Assembly (NCBI RefSeq): GCF_002078875.1
Contig: NC_034438.1
Span: forward strand, 19,929,480-19,993,479
Direction: 5' to 3'
DNA from: Numida meleagris
Lineage: Eukaryota; Chordata; Aves; Galliformes; Numididae
Length of the DNA stretch: 64,000 nt
In this document: piece by piece, positions 43,353 through 55,954 of the stretch
How the letters are laid out: each line of letters begins with the position of its first letter
How positions within the stretch are numbered: position 1 is the first letter of the stretch
Translations under genes and position numbers: made by a program
The notes under the pieces: model-generated
Seen by the model: the letters and a program-made list of their open reading frames with translations, nothing else
Databases searched by the model: none
Told to the model about the DNA's origin: nothing

Positions 43353-45799
43353 CTCTTCCATTTTAAGCATGATAAAAAGAAACAAGTTACTGGAGTGACA
43401 TCATTTGCAGATTCTTTTTTATTTGCAGAAGAAAATAAATTTTCTTGATAATAAGAATCTGCTTGTTTTGAAATTCGGATTCTGGTTGGCTGAAAGATGC
43501 AGGTACTTGAAGAATTACTAAATTTATTGTGAGAAAGAAACAAAAAATGAAAATATTATAGGAAAGGAATGTAGGAGTACCTTCACAACTGTAAGCATTT
43601 TATAATCACATCTGAGAAATATAAAGAAGAAAAAAAAGACTAAAAAAATAATCCACACAGAAATACAACCTAACAGGTTCCATAATTATATAAAAGTTCC
43701 CCTCAAACCTAACTGTTAGTGGGAGGAAACATTCTGGGAAGGCTTCTCAAATCGAGTCCTGTATTGAAGACACTAGCTCAAGGTACAAGTCAATGCAAGA
43801 GAAGAGATATGGGTATAACTGAAAGAATTCCTTGAAGGATCATTTTAACATTTAAATGTCTTCTTATGGAGACAAGGGCTGCATGACCATCAACTTGCAG
43901 TTCTTAGAAAAACAGAAGAATAAAAAGGAGTTTATTAGTATACACTTTTTATTTGCAGTTCAGAAAACCTGTCACTGCTGTCTAGTCACAGTATGTAATT
44001 CTGAGCATTTTGAGGATTGTTGGTTCTTGTCCCAGTTTCACAATTCTTCTCTCCCTTATGAGGACAAAATTAACCCCATTCTTCCAAACTGGAGTCTTAA
44101 CCCCAAGTAAAGAGAATGTTTGAGTTGGCTCGTTGTTATTATTCATGTGTTTATGCATAATGCATTGAAAGAATTAAAAAAAAATAAATACAAGCCAAAA
44201 GCACTCACAGAAGGAAACTTCAAAGCAAGTGCTTCATCAAAGGATGGCTATATGTAGGAGAGCTTTTATGATTTTTTGGTGTGAAGGTACATCTCAGTGA
44301 GAAAAATGAGAACATGTCAATGTCCTTCATACGAAGATAATGAGAAGATTATTCCATGGCACATTGCTTGGCTGTGTAATAAAATACTTTGTCTGTCTTG
44401 AAAAATGATTGTTGACACTGCATTGTCTTATGATCTATTCAGTGAATACAAATCTCTTTAAGTCTCTTCATGGGCTAGTACACTTAATGAAGGTCATGCA
44501 CATATGGTATCTGACTGTCTTAAAGAAGATTATGCTAATAAATGGGCATAAAAGAGAACAGGAACCTTTAAAACTGGATTTGGTACATGACCTATTGGAA
44601 GGAAAAGCACTTTTAGATAAGTAATTTACCCAGTACTGAAATATATCACAAATCAAAAACAAATATAGAAATTAAAGTAGCAAACAAAAAACCCACTTCA
44701 GTATTTCTTCATCCTGGAAATCTTTGTAACTGAATCCTTAAAGACTTGAACCTCCTCAGTTTTATTCATTTTCAGTGCAAAGCATTTGAGTGTTTTTTTT
44801 CCCTTTCTTGAGAGTTCATCTGCACATTGTAAGATCAAAGTGTTGAATTCCCAGCTAATGGGAACTCTGATGTGGGCTATGTGCTGGGGAGGATGAGGCT
44901 TCATGAGTTCCTTGCCCTCTGTCATTTCTCAATCAACACAAGCTGGTTCTTCTGTGGCCTTGGTGGTTGTCTTCCTTTATTCACAGAGCAGACAGCCTGC
45001 AAGACAACATAGCTACCTTACATTTATATTGGGCCAAGGTAGACTGGGCTGCCATTCTGATCCTATGAGAAAAAAAGTTAAAATCCATTTGTACTGACTG
45101 AGCCAGCAACTTTGGTTTCTAAGGTCTGTAAAACCATTGTTCTTAAAAGTAATTAAGTAAATAGAATTCATGTTAAATTATTACTTGGTTTCCTCTAATG
45201 TATTACAGATCAGGTGTAAGTATATCCTTACAGAATCCAATCAAAAAGCAGATTAAATCTTATCTAACTGCTGAAAGGGAACAGGTACAAGCAAAACTGA
45301 GATAAGTGAGGAAACTTAAAAAATTTTTCCTCGTAATTCATTTTTCCAGCTTTGTAATTTTATATTTGATTTAATCTAAGGCCTGATGGAAATTGCATAG
45401 ACCTAGTCATTACTGTGGGCTGATATCTCAACTTAGGCATTGATTCATGGGCTAAAAAAATAAAAGCAGGAATCATTAACAAGCCTTTATCTTGTCTAGG
45501 GAGACAATTTCCAATAAAATGAGGGATGACATTTCTTTAACTCCATTTTGTATTTGGGTGCCTGGAAAAATATTTAGCTCAGAGGAAGGTATGACCTGTC
45601 TGCTGTGGCAGCTCCACAGGTTTTTTCAGTGATACAGCATAGATGCTGCTAACTGAAGAGCTGGAGGTTGTCAAGGGGAGGGTCTGCACTCCATTTGCCA
45701 TTTGCCTCTTTCATTTTTCTGGTGTAAAGTTTAGATTCCTTTCAACATATCTCAAGTGATACAGATATATAGAAATATTAAACAAGCCTCTACTTTTCA
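43353..45799. other. AT-rich unique DNA
   Basis: No recognised gene or repeat. Open frames are short and featureless. Confidence 0.55.
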
Positions 45800-46293
45800 C
45801 AGAAACACAGGGGTTAGAAGGAACCACAAGAGATTATTGAATACACCCTCTCGTTGCTAAAGCAGGTATCCTACAATAGGTTGCCCAGGTAGGTGTCCAG
45901 CTGAGTCTTGAATATCTCCATAGAAGGAGACTCCACAACCTCTCTGGGGAACCTGTTCCAGTGCTCTGTCACCCCTATCGTAAAGAAAATCTTCTGCATG
46001 TTAATATGGAACTCCTGTGTCCAAGTTCTAGGCCATTACTACTTGTCCTATCACTACACACCACTGAGAAGAGCCTGGCCTCATCCATTTGCCTCCCACC
46101 ACCCTTTAGGTATTTATAAACATTAATCACGTTATCCCTAAGACTTCCTTTCCCCAGGCTGAACAGAACCAGGTTACTCAGCCTTTCCTTGCCATATGGG
46201 AGATGCTCCAGGCACTTAATCATCTTTGTGGCCCTCTGCTGGACTCTCTCCAAGAGATCCTTGTTTTTTTTTTTTAAACTGACGAGTCCAGAA
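45800..46293 (-). mobile_element. CR1 LINE fragment
   Basis: This is the reverse complement of the CR1 ORF2 C-terminus and 3' UTR ('ggagactccacaacctctctggg', 'ctgttccagtgctctgtcac', 'ccactgagaagagcctgg', 'ctctgctggactctctcc'). It ends at a T-run near 46270 followed by 'gacgagtccagaat'. The frame has several shifts. The octamer tail at 45800 is reduced to 'acagaaacacag', indicating an old copy. Confidence 0.88.
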
Positions 46294-47523
46294 TGAATCT
46301 CTGTGTGTTCGCGTAGCTTTTGGTGAAAGTTCTCAGAAGGAAAGCACAATCGTTGTTAGTCATAAAATGCTTAGTAGGTCAGGGAGTCTTCCATAAATAG
46401 TAAAGGTAAACAGGCCTATAAAGCATAACCTGTGGGATTTTAGAAGATGAACCTAGGTTAGGTTACACTTTATACATAGCATTGCTTCTGGACTTCATGT
46501 CCAATTTCATCCCAGGTTATCACAATGAGCTTTTAATTTGTAGAAATCCTTATGGTAGTTAAACATTGTGGGTGTTGCTGTACTTACTTTGATGTTAACC
46601 TTGTTAAGTCCCTACATACAGGTATTATAATCTTTGAGTAGTCGATATTAAATCCATTAGCTACCAGCAACAACCTTGCTCTTCTAAAAGAACTTTTGGG
46701 ATAGAGACCAGTGACTTCAAAGGGCACGTGGGGTGAATAGAAATGAAACTGCATTACAAAACACAATCTTGCTGCAAGTCAGATGAGAGGTTCTGTTGTC
46801 TTCTAAACTGTCTTCTTTGTACGTGATAACTTACTGCTCATTTCATACTAGATAAAAATGAGTAAGTATGCAGTACTGGTAATGAAACTTTATTTATAAA
46901 TACAATGAAGCACCGGAGGAGGAGGTGCAGTTTCTGCTTCACTGTCCTGTCAGTATGGCTCATTTATTTCAAGGTATTAAAAGAATAACTTTCAAGGGCA
47001 TGTTGTTCAAGTCCTTCTTTGCAGAGAGAAAGTAGGAGATAGGAGACAACTGACTGTACTGAGTTTGAGAAAACGTTTTCAATTTTTTTTAAATTATTCA
47101 ACATATTCTATGATGTCTGTTGTAACTTTGTTAGTTTTTAAGGGGATTCAAAGGGTGAAACCTATTAGTATACTGCAGATTATGACAATGCTGATTTGTC
47201 TTCCTAATAAGCCAATACATGTTAATGGTTGTCAAGCCTATCATAAAACAAAACAATGTTCTTAACTGTCATAACTGGTTTCTGTTTAAGTTTGATTTTA
47301 AGGCTTCATATTTTATACCATATATTGTCATTATCTTAAGTAGCAATATTTGTCATATTATTCTAGTAAAGCAGATGACTAGTAAAAGCTAGTCAGCCTA
47401 AAAGCATGCCTTATATTGGGTTGACAATTAATCCTGAAGTAGTATCTAACAGCAGAATATGAAAGGACTCGCAAATTCTGCCTTTTCCTTTTGAAGGAAT
47501 GTCTCAAAGTAATTAAGTCTAAG
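46294..47523. other. AT-rich unique DNA
   Basis: No recognised gene or repeat. Confidence 0.55.
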
Positions 47524-47972
47524 TCATAGAATCATAGAATCATATAGTGGTTTGGGTTGGAAAGGACCTCAAATATCATCTAGTTCCAACTCCTCTGCTA
47601 TTGGCAGGGACACCTCCCTCCAGACTAGGTTGCTCAAACCCCCATCCAGCCTGGCCTTGAATGCTTCCAGGGAGGGGGCATCCACAACCTCACTGGGCAA
47701 CCTGTTCCAGTGTCTCACCACCCTCACAGTAAAGAACTTCTTCCTAATATCTAGTCTAAATCTACCCTCTTCCAGTTTAAAATTGTTTCCCTTTGTCCTA
47801 TCACCACGTGCCTTTATAAAAAGTCCCTCTACAGCTTTCCTGTAGGCCCTCTTCAGGTACTGGAAGGCTGCTGAAAGGTCTCCTTGGAGCCTTCTCTTCT
47901 CCAGACTGAAGAGCCTGAGCTCTCTCAGCCTGTCCTCATAAGGGAGGTGCTCCAGCCCTCTGATCATCAAGT
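47524..47972 (-). mobile_element. CR1 LINE 3' end with intact ORF2 C-terminal frame
   Basis: This minus-strand CR1 has well-kept terminal octamers ('tcatagaatcatagaatcata') at 47524. Its ORF2 C-terminal frame is still open over 133 codons (47970-47569). Visible are '[24 protein letters not shown]', '[12 protein letters not shown]' and 'VRHWNRLPSEVVDAPSLEAFKARL'. It is 5' truncated at about 47972. The intact frame and octamers suggest one of the younger CR1 copies in the window. Confidence 0.92.
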
Positions 47973-50900
47973 CCAGATTTTTTGTAGAGTTTTCTGCAAT
48001 GTATCAAGTTTTTATTGATGTTAGTGTGAAGTATTGAGAGGGAGTAATTTCAGATCAGAGATTTATCTAGATCCTTCAGAACTCAAGAGCGTATCTTCCT
48101 CAGATTTCTCTAATAAAACAATTTCCACGAAATTGAGCTATTGAGATTTCGATTTAGTCAGGGCTCTGCTGATTTATACCAGAGAAAAGAAATCAGCATA
48201 AATTTGATCAAAGATTAAAAGATTGGAATGAAGTTTAGAGAAGAATCACTTGGGAGCTTGATCTGTGTTCTCCATTTTAATGCAGAAATTATAAGACATT
48301 ATTTAAGAAAAAGTAAAACCTATTTAATGAAAGAAAAGAATGGATGATAGATGGATGAAATGCCTTCCTAGAGTATCACTTCTCAATTTGTTTATCCTGT
48401 TTCGTTAACAAAGTTTTGTCCTGTACATGTCTCTGAGAGTTCTTTGTGATTTTATTTTCCCCTCAAATATTTGCATAAATGTGCCCTTCCAGGAAGAAAG
48501 CTTTGCTTCTTCTTTTTGCTTCTGCTCTGTATCACTCTGGGACAACACACGTGGAGTAGTGAAATGAGATGGCTAAAAGAAAGATTGGTAAGGCTCAGGA
48601 CACAGTTTTCAATGGGTCTCATCACTCCTGAAGCTGTGCTTTACTTCTAAAGATCCTAAGCCAAGAGAAAAACATGAAGGAGAAATCCTGATAAGCAGTG
48701 GCCAACAATCCTGGGCTATGTCTGTTCATGTTACACTATCTTCTATAGAGATGTTGCCTTCTCTCAGTATCCATCCTGTTCCATCTGTCATCCCATGGCA
48801 CCCTGGCACTCTGTCCTCCCAGGTACTGAGGCAGGGGAAACTGCTGTAATATTAATGGAAAGCACTTTACATGCTTGAAGTTCTGCATTAAAGAGGAGGT
48901 TGTCTCTTTAATTTTGTTCATTCTCAAAGACTGGTCCCTCCTTGCTGTGTGTTAATAATCAGATAATATGTTGTACTAGTCCTGATTAAGGCAATGGTCA
49001 TTATTTTAAGTGCATTTCTGTGTTCAATTTATAAGCCCCGATCAATGTCAGATAATGAAGTAATCATACCTTTTCGAATACAAATATTCTTTTGGAAAAA
49101 GGACTGATGACTTTGTCATGACAGATCAGTGAAATCAGAGCTTCTGGGGCTCCTTTTGCCAATAAAACCAGAACCAAACCATTATGACAGCACCAGTAAT
49201 GGTCTCTTTTTTGACATTAAGTCAATAGTAAATTTGGAAAGAAAGCTTCTGAGTACCTAAGCATCAAATTTACCATAAATGATCCTCATTTGCACTTATA
49301 ATAATTTTATACGGATTTCTTGATGTTTTCCTAAGTTGTTTTTCTTATTTTTTTTTAGGTAGTAGGATTTGTCTTAATGTGGGGGAAAAACTGGCTAAAC
49401 AAATTAGAGGTACAATGCTAGCACATGTGTAAAACCTGATGCAGTGAAACAAATGTAGATTCTGTAATAGGCTCACTTTTAAACTGTTTCATATGGCAAA
49501 ATGGGAACTGATTAAACTACTGCTAATGATGAACTTGTGAGCAGCATATCATTAGGCTTTCCAAAACAGACATTATTCGAATGTGTGTAATAAGTTTCTG
49601 TGAGACACATGCTGTATTTCAAATATCAGCCAAGTAGAACACTTATTCTGATTCTTTGTTAATACATTGAGTAAAAAAGTTATAGACATTGCAGTAATTC
49701 TTTATTTTGTTTATAAACTATTTAGAGGAAGGGAAGATTGAATAGGAAAATGTGCATGGTTTTCAGATGTGAAGATAAAAATACGTAACAGAAGAATACT
49801 GGAAAAGATCATTGCTGTCAATCCCAGCAACAGCAGGAAAAAGCATGTGAAAGGAGCAAGTTGATATTTCTCCTCTGTGTACTTATGTATTTAATTAACA
49901 GTGATGATGAAACATCAAATACATTTGGATTACAGTTGCCCTTTTTTATGTATCAGAGTACTTAGCACACCATTTGGACCAGGGAATCAGAATGGGAGCT
50001 TGAGTGTTACTACTGGCAGAGAACCTTTCCTGCAATGTTTGCTGAAGATGCCCAAATTTAAAAAATTCTGTTGAAATCAAAAGCCTAGTCTCCTTACTGA
50101 GAATGTTTTTTCCTCAGTTCTCAAAAAACATAAATCTAGAAAAGATCATTTTCATGTGATCTGATCTTGCATATTGGCAAAGGATCTAGGCCTTGCCTAA
50201 CCTCCTATTGAAGATGGAATAATTTATTTTTAAAACGAATGATGAAAAATTTTATTGTTCTGTATTGATTCCACTGCAGCCTTTAGTAGGTTACCATCAG
50301 CTGAAATGAAGCCATCTGCTTTTATTTATTTTGAATAGAGTATGATTTAGTCTGAGTTTTCTAATCTTTTTGTTACAGGAAAGTGAAGCGGCTGCTGTGT
50401 TTCACAGAGCAAAAATGGACTCTCATGTTCTTCGGGCTTTCTCAATTAACAGCAGTGAAAATTAGAGCTAAAATCTTTTGATGGCATCAGAACAGCCCTT
50501 GGGAGGTACACAAGAACAAGTGTGCAGTGGGCACAGCAGACTGGATCATGAGGAAGCCAGTCAGCCACATCCGATTCTAGATGTTAAAATGCCTGTGTCA
50601 TCTCTGGGCTTGTCTTCAGTGATGGCAAGTCATGGCAGCTTGTGGCAGAAATGGGAAGTCAAAGTCCCTAGCTGAGAGGAGGGCAACAAAACTCTTGAGC
50701 CACCAAAACCATTGAACCAAAGAAAATTACAAGTATTTGGAAACTGATACTCCTGCTCCCAATTTAGGGAGGACTCTAGCATTTTTTTCAAGGTTTTTCA
50801 TTATGCTGATGTGTAGGGCTCCTACCATCACCTAATGTGGAGACAATATATTTACCAAGTCTTCTACAACCAGGCTGCAGCTCATCATCCATCTTCATGG

Positions 50901-52440
50901 CATTTAATCATAGGTGAAATAATGAAAGAAGGTTATGTAGCTGAGAATATTCAGCCAGTATGGAGAAAAAAAAAAACAACTGTCATCTCTGATAGAGCTC
51001 TTGTTTAAATATCCAGAAAGCCCCCACCAGATATATAATTACAGACGTATATGCAAATATGCATATTTATGTGTATGGATAGAACTAGATTCCAGCTGGG
51101 ACAAAAGACATCAAATACCTTTAAAATAAACATCAAACCAAAGATTTCAGAGGTTCTTTTTTGTCTAGTCAGCTGCTATTCTTTATCAAATGTGGTACAG
51201 GCTGATCCTCAGCCCTGCTTAATAGCCATATACTGTTGAAATTTTTTTCCCCCACCACTGTCCAATTCTTCTTACTTTTCATTTTGTTAATTTTCTCTAC
51301 AATTCATGAATTACTTGTTATTTACTTCATTGCTTTTGCATTTCTTGTCTTGCCTGGCTTTAGCTTTATGATAGTTTTTCACAGCTCAATAACTGTTATT
51401 TCAATAATGCTAAGGTAGGGTTGCCAAGCTGTGCTGTAACAATCTGGGTCCTTTTGTCCTTTATAATAGCAGAGCAGTCTGGGGATGTGTGCCAGTTGTG
51501 TTATTGATTTCTTGAGATCCCATAAGGAGCCCCTCAGAAATTGCAAGCCTTTCAGAAAACTAAAGAAAAGTGATGTGCCAGTATTTCTTGGGTTTTCTGA
51601 TTGTTGTTGTATGATATATGCACAATAATGCATATGAAGCAAAGCATTATCACATTCTGGATCTTAATATGAAGCATACACAAATCTATCAAATATGGAA
51701 ATTTAATTAAGGATTTAGAAAAATGGACTAGCATGTTGACATAATTCCACTGCATTTTGTTCTGATCTATCGATGTGTGCTTTTGAGGGGCTCATAACTT
51801 CACTCTTGAAGGGAAATATAGAAGTAGTATGGAGGAATAACATTTTTGACAATTAGGATTTTAAATTTCAGAACAGAAAAGTCAACACTTGATTCAGAAA
51901 GGTAGAGCTTAAAAGAAAAATATTCAACTCCTTCTTTTTTGATTAATGTGATCTCCTTGGATTTTAGAAGTTATTTGTGCAAAGACACTGACCATAGCCT
52001 GAATAATGGAGTTGAATTTCCATGAACATTTTTGTGATTATGTAATTCATTCCAGCCGTATTCACTTCTCCTTGAGATATCTGAGAATGTTTTTGTGCAT
52101 CAGGATTTTGTAGATAGTGAGTATGAAATTTTGCTGCAGATAGTGGAAATGCTCATAAGCATGCACAACCAACAAATGCAGATTATGAAGATATGAACTC
52201 ATTTATTAACTGTGATCTCTTCAAAGCAGAACACATCATGTTTGCTGTTTAGAAATATGTGAGAACATATGTGAATCAATAGCAACTCAGCACTAATGAT
52301 TGCTTAGGGTCAATGTCTGGAAGTAAAACAAGACAACACACGATGAGAATTTAACAGAAGGTTAACTTTTAGGGTAGCCTTTCTAGTATGACAAATTAAT
52401 AAAGGATTCATGGTTACAAATGCAGAGGACTTGTTATATA
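47973..52440. other. 4.5 kb of AT-rich unique DNA
   Basis: No gene, RNA gene or interspersed repeat is recognised. A pyrimidine tract ending in TTACAG at 50378 precedes 28 open codons ending in TAG at 50463-50465. It is noted as a weak terminal-exon candidate only. Confidence 0.5.
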
Positions 52441-53148
52441 TTTAGGTAATGTGTCCTATTTGTTTCCAAGGAAACTAAAACAGATACAAAGAGTATAGTG
52501 ATGCTATTTGATAGAGCAAATTCTGAGCTACAGAACACTACTTCTCAACATAGTCACTGCCATTAACTATATATTTTTGCCACCCATGTACAAGAACCTG
52601 CATGCCTCGCTAACAAAAACCTGCACTAGTAGAGGCGACCCAGTGTTTCACAGAAGCTGTGACAGCATTGTTTCCAGGAAAATGTTGCCCATGCAGTCCA
52701 TCCTTCATTGGCCCAAACAGATCAAAGTCAGAAGGTGGAAATGTGCTCCGTGGTCTTCAAACTGGTGTAGAGCCTCAAGTTATTGTGTTGCAACAGAAAG
52801 GTTGTCTTCTTCTCTGGCCTGACTCTGGAAGTTTGAACCTTCAGCTTAGTGTCATGATGCAGTGGTCAGAGTCATTCATTTATCCAGGTTTCTGGCAATC
52901 AAGAAGGATCACCCCCTTCCTATTGCAAAAGTTAATGCATATCAGTTTAATGGCTGAGGGCTGCATCTTGAACTTTTTCTTCAATGGGAAATTCACATCA
53001 CCACTCCATGGACTGTCATTTTGACTTTGGTTCAGTACTGATTCCACATTTTGGGACTTGGAAAGATGAGATCCAGTAAACTGTCACTGTCAGCCTCATA
53101 TTTGTTCAACAGGTCCTGACAAACTTGCATATGGTGTTCTTTCTGTTG

Positions 53149-53409
53149 CTATGTTAGTATTGATGGGACACACCTGGTACAAACTTTACAATATTCCAAC
53201 ATTGTTGCCACCGTTTCCAACATATTGAAGCCAATTTTCAGCTCCATACACAGTTCCTTGGTCATAACCTGTTGATTTGCATGGATGAGTTGAAGGAGAT
53301 GCTCTTCTTTTTGTGGTGTGCATGGCCATCCAGAGCATGGCTCTTCTTTCATATCACTATTGTCACTGCTGAGTTGCACCTCCCACTGTCTCACTGCACT
53401 CTCATTCAC
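53149..53409 (-). pseudogene. Mariner transposase N-terminal remnant
   Basis: The frame encodes the helix-turn-helix DNA-binding region of a mariner transposase. The pattern 'VRQWEVQLSSDNSDMKEEP' is followed by 'GWPCTPQKEEHLLQLIHANQ' and 'TKELCMELKIGFNMLETV'. It stops at 53149, and the DD34D catalytic region further along the strand is broken by stops and deletions. The first part of the protein lies at or beyond the LTR insertion side. Inactive. Confidence 0.88.
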
Positions 53410-53488
53410 TGTTTGGTCTCCTTAAATATTTAGCAAGCATTAATGAATGTCAAGGAGTGCCATTTTCTGCTCATGGAGGAATTCAGTG

Positions 53489-54005
53489 TGTCATGGTTTT
53501 GTGATTTTCGGTTATTGGTATTCCACATCATAACATCATGTAGTGAATGTACCTGGTTCTCAGAAGAGAAGGACTACTACATTTCCCAGGGTACTTTGCT
53601 CCTCTGTTACCATTTCCAGACAGAGGGAAAAGATAAAAGCTTGCAGATCACGAGACCTTGTCCCTTTTTTTTCTGCCGTCTCTCGTCTTGGCAGCACCTC
53701 GCTCTCCAGCTGTCTAATTGTTGGTAGTAGAGTAAGGCCTACCTTGATTTTGGGACATTCTCTCTCTCTGTATTGGATTGATCAGCTTAAATTGTAATTA
53801 TATTGTATAATAGTGTGTTGTTTTTCATTCTGATATCTTATTTAGTAAATTAGTTTGTTTCTCCTCAGATTGTTGCCGCTGTTCTTTGCTCTCAGGGCCA
53901 TCTCCTTACCCTTTTTTCCCTTTTTCCTTTTCCTGGGGCATGGGCCCATGGGTCTCCCATCCCATTCGTCATGGAACTGGGCTGAATGCCCGTAAACCGT
54001 TGACA
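53489..54005 (+). mobile_element. Solo ERVL-type LTR, copy 3, inside mariner
   Basis: A 517-bp LTR begins TGTCATGG and ends GTTGACA. It is flanked by a perfect 5-bp duplication CAGTG (53484-53488 and 54006-54010). The other mariner (25750-25767, 'gaattcaacgacacacc') shows the unoccupied site, so the insertion is dated as later than the mariner. Compared with copy 2 it lacks a 17-bp stretch that includes the TATAAAA element. Confidence 0.95.
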
Positions 54006-54839
54006 CAGTGACACACCTTCGCTTCATATGCACTTCCATGTCAGATGCCATTTTGTCAGACTGCCCCTCTGCTGCCTTCTTTCACACAGCATCAAAATGT
54101 AACAGAATATTGACAGGAAGGTTCAACCTCTACTTCCATACCACTGACATCCACCTCTGATGTTGTGGAGCAACATCTTAAAATAGGAGGCATTACTTTC
54201 AGAGCAGCCCTCGTTGGCTGAGTCTAGCTCAGAGAGATCTCAATATTCTGCCACTTCAAATTGTTTGAACCCAGTGGCATCTTGTTTTATGATGCTTGGG
54301 ATATGTCATCAAAGAACTGTCTTCAGCTACCTCTGTGCCTTGCTAACAAGGCACTTCATTGTATAGATGCACCTGTACCCACTAGGACTGTGTTGGTCTG
54401 TATGAAAGCAAATCACAAAACAAAAATAAGATCTTCAAAGAAAGAAATAGAAAAAGACCCACAAGAGGAGAGGCAAATTCTGAAAAAGTGAGAGGGAGTT
54501 CAGTGGTTATTTAAATTCTGTGCTTTCTTCACAATATCATAATGTAATTCCAAAATATTTAATCAGCTGAAATTCATTAGGCAAGAAAGAAGCCTGATAA
54601 TTATTTAAAGAAGAAAGTCTGTCTTTTGACTTCATGTAAATGTTTCTGAAAGAAGGGAGGTACTGGTTTGATCAAAATTAGAGGAGATTGTGTTTGATAT
54701 CTTGAAGCTTATATTGCTTGTTAATTCTTGTATTTCACGGTGTTAATGAAGGACAGTTGAAAATTTTCATCTTGTCCTGCTTTCAGCTGAGACAATGTTA
54801 ACAGTACATAGATATTTTGAATGTTGCTGAGTGATGAGA

Positions 54840-55325
54840 GTACACCAGGGCAGTGCTGTGCCGCTCGGCAGGGAAGAGCTGCCGCCATGACAGTGTGGGA
54901 CAGGTAGTGGGTTAGAGCCAGTACAGGTGCCTGAATTAGGCCAGGGGTTATTCCACATGACATCATGAGGAAGGCCATAAAACTGTGGGGAGTTGGTCAG
55001 AACTGGCTGTGGGGTTTCTGGAGATGGAGGGGTTAGGGTTAGGAAGTGATGAGGCCTCACGTTGCTGGCGGGATGTTGATCAGCATGCAGATGTAGTGTG
55101 TCCAGGGTGTTGGTCAATGAATAGTGAGTAATTATACTGTGGGTACATGCATGTATGTATAGTTGTTACTGCATTTCTGTTTTCGTTTTCCTTTTCTGTG
55201 TTAGTAAATAGTTTTTATCTCAACCCAGGAATTCTATTTTGTTTCCAGTTTTCTCACTCATTCCATTTGAGGGGGAGTGAGCAAACAGTTGTGGTTCTGA
55301 GCTGCTGCCAGGTTAAATCATGGCA
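54840..55325 (+). mobile_element. Old ERVL-family LTR (approximate start)
   Basis: The 3' half shows ERVL LTR landmarks in plus orientation. They are 'agtaaatagtttttatctcaaccc' as two parts, then 'ttttctcactcattcc', 'gggggagtgagcaaacagttg' and the ending 'gttaaatcatggca'. The 5' end is not clear; the GC-richer stretch from about 54840 probably belongs to it. No convincing target duplication was found. The two TTAGGG units at about 55031 are part of this GC-rich area and not telomeric. Confidence 0.5.
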
Positions 55326-55884
55326 CAATTTTAAAGAAGACTTTTCCAGTTTCGGAGTCTGATGAATACATCATAAATAACTTCCATATAAATATTTTTC
55401 AAGCTAACTCTGTAAGAAACAGACTTTGTCTAAATTTTGGAATTCCCAGGAGGATTTATTTCATCTTAAGACATGTTCTATGTGGGAGTTTTTAACCTAG
55501 AATGTCAGGGACATTAAAGCCTCACCTAATTTTCAAGATTTTTTGTCTTTGAACTGGTTCCATTTCAAAATTAACATTTATCCTTGATCATCATATTTTT
55601 TATTGGCAGGATATATTCTCTCTGGGATCCTCACTTCATTGAAGAGGTGTTAGGCCCTGTGTATTTTGTCATTTTCCTACAGAGTTCTTAAAAAAAAAAA
55701 AAAAAGAACGGCCCTTGTGGTTTTAATCATTTATTCCATAGTAACCTTTCTAAACCATACAGATTATATGTTTTAGATTATATCTTGACACTCAGAGTCT
55801 TGTTTCTCCCCTTCTAACGGAAAGCATCATCATGAGCATAGTTATCTTTTCACTGAACCTCATTGTTGCAGAGATGTGCAGTGG

Positions 55885-55954
55885 TGTAGGAGGTGTCATG
55901 TGCCCCTCAAAGAGAATATGACGCCTCCATGTAGGAGGTGCAAGTGCCCCTCAA
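55885..55954. repeat. Imperfect direct repeat
   Basis: The unit 'gtaggaggtg...tgcccctcaa' occurs at 55885-55910 and, with a 2-bp deletion and one change, at 55931-55954. Confidence 0.75.

Larger units (their letters stand above)
52441..54206 (-). mobile_element. Mariner (Galluhop type) split by an ERVL LTR
   Basis: On the minus strand this is a nearly complete mariner of about 1.25 kb, excluding the inserted LTR at 53489-54005. The right end has 'ggaggcattactttcagagcagc' (54187-54209), matching the terminal inverted repeat of the copy at 25.4 kb. The left end is decayed ('aggtaatgtgtcctattt'). Transposase N-terminal sequence lies at 53409-53149, and broken catalytic-domain sequence continues to about 52600. 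The two mariner copies align well outside their deletions. Confidence 0.9.

Noticed and set aside
42894..43448. 184-codon open frame as a host exon
   Set aside because: The middle is a plus-strand CR1 3' end and the rest is AT-rich flanking DNA. No domain was seen.
55028..55043. Interstitial telomere-like TTAGGG
   Set aside because: Only two units are present, inside a G-rich LTR-like segment. Too short to be meaningful.
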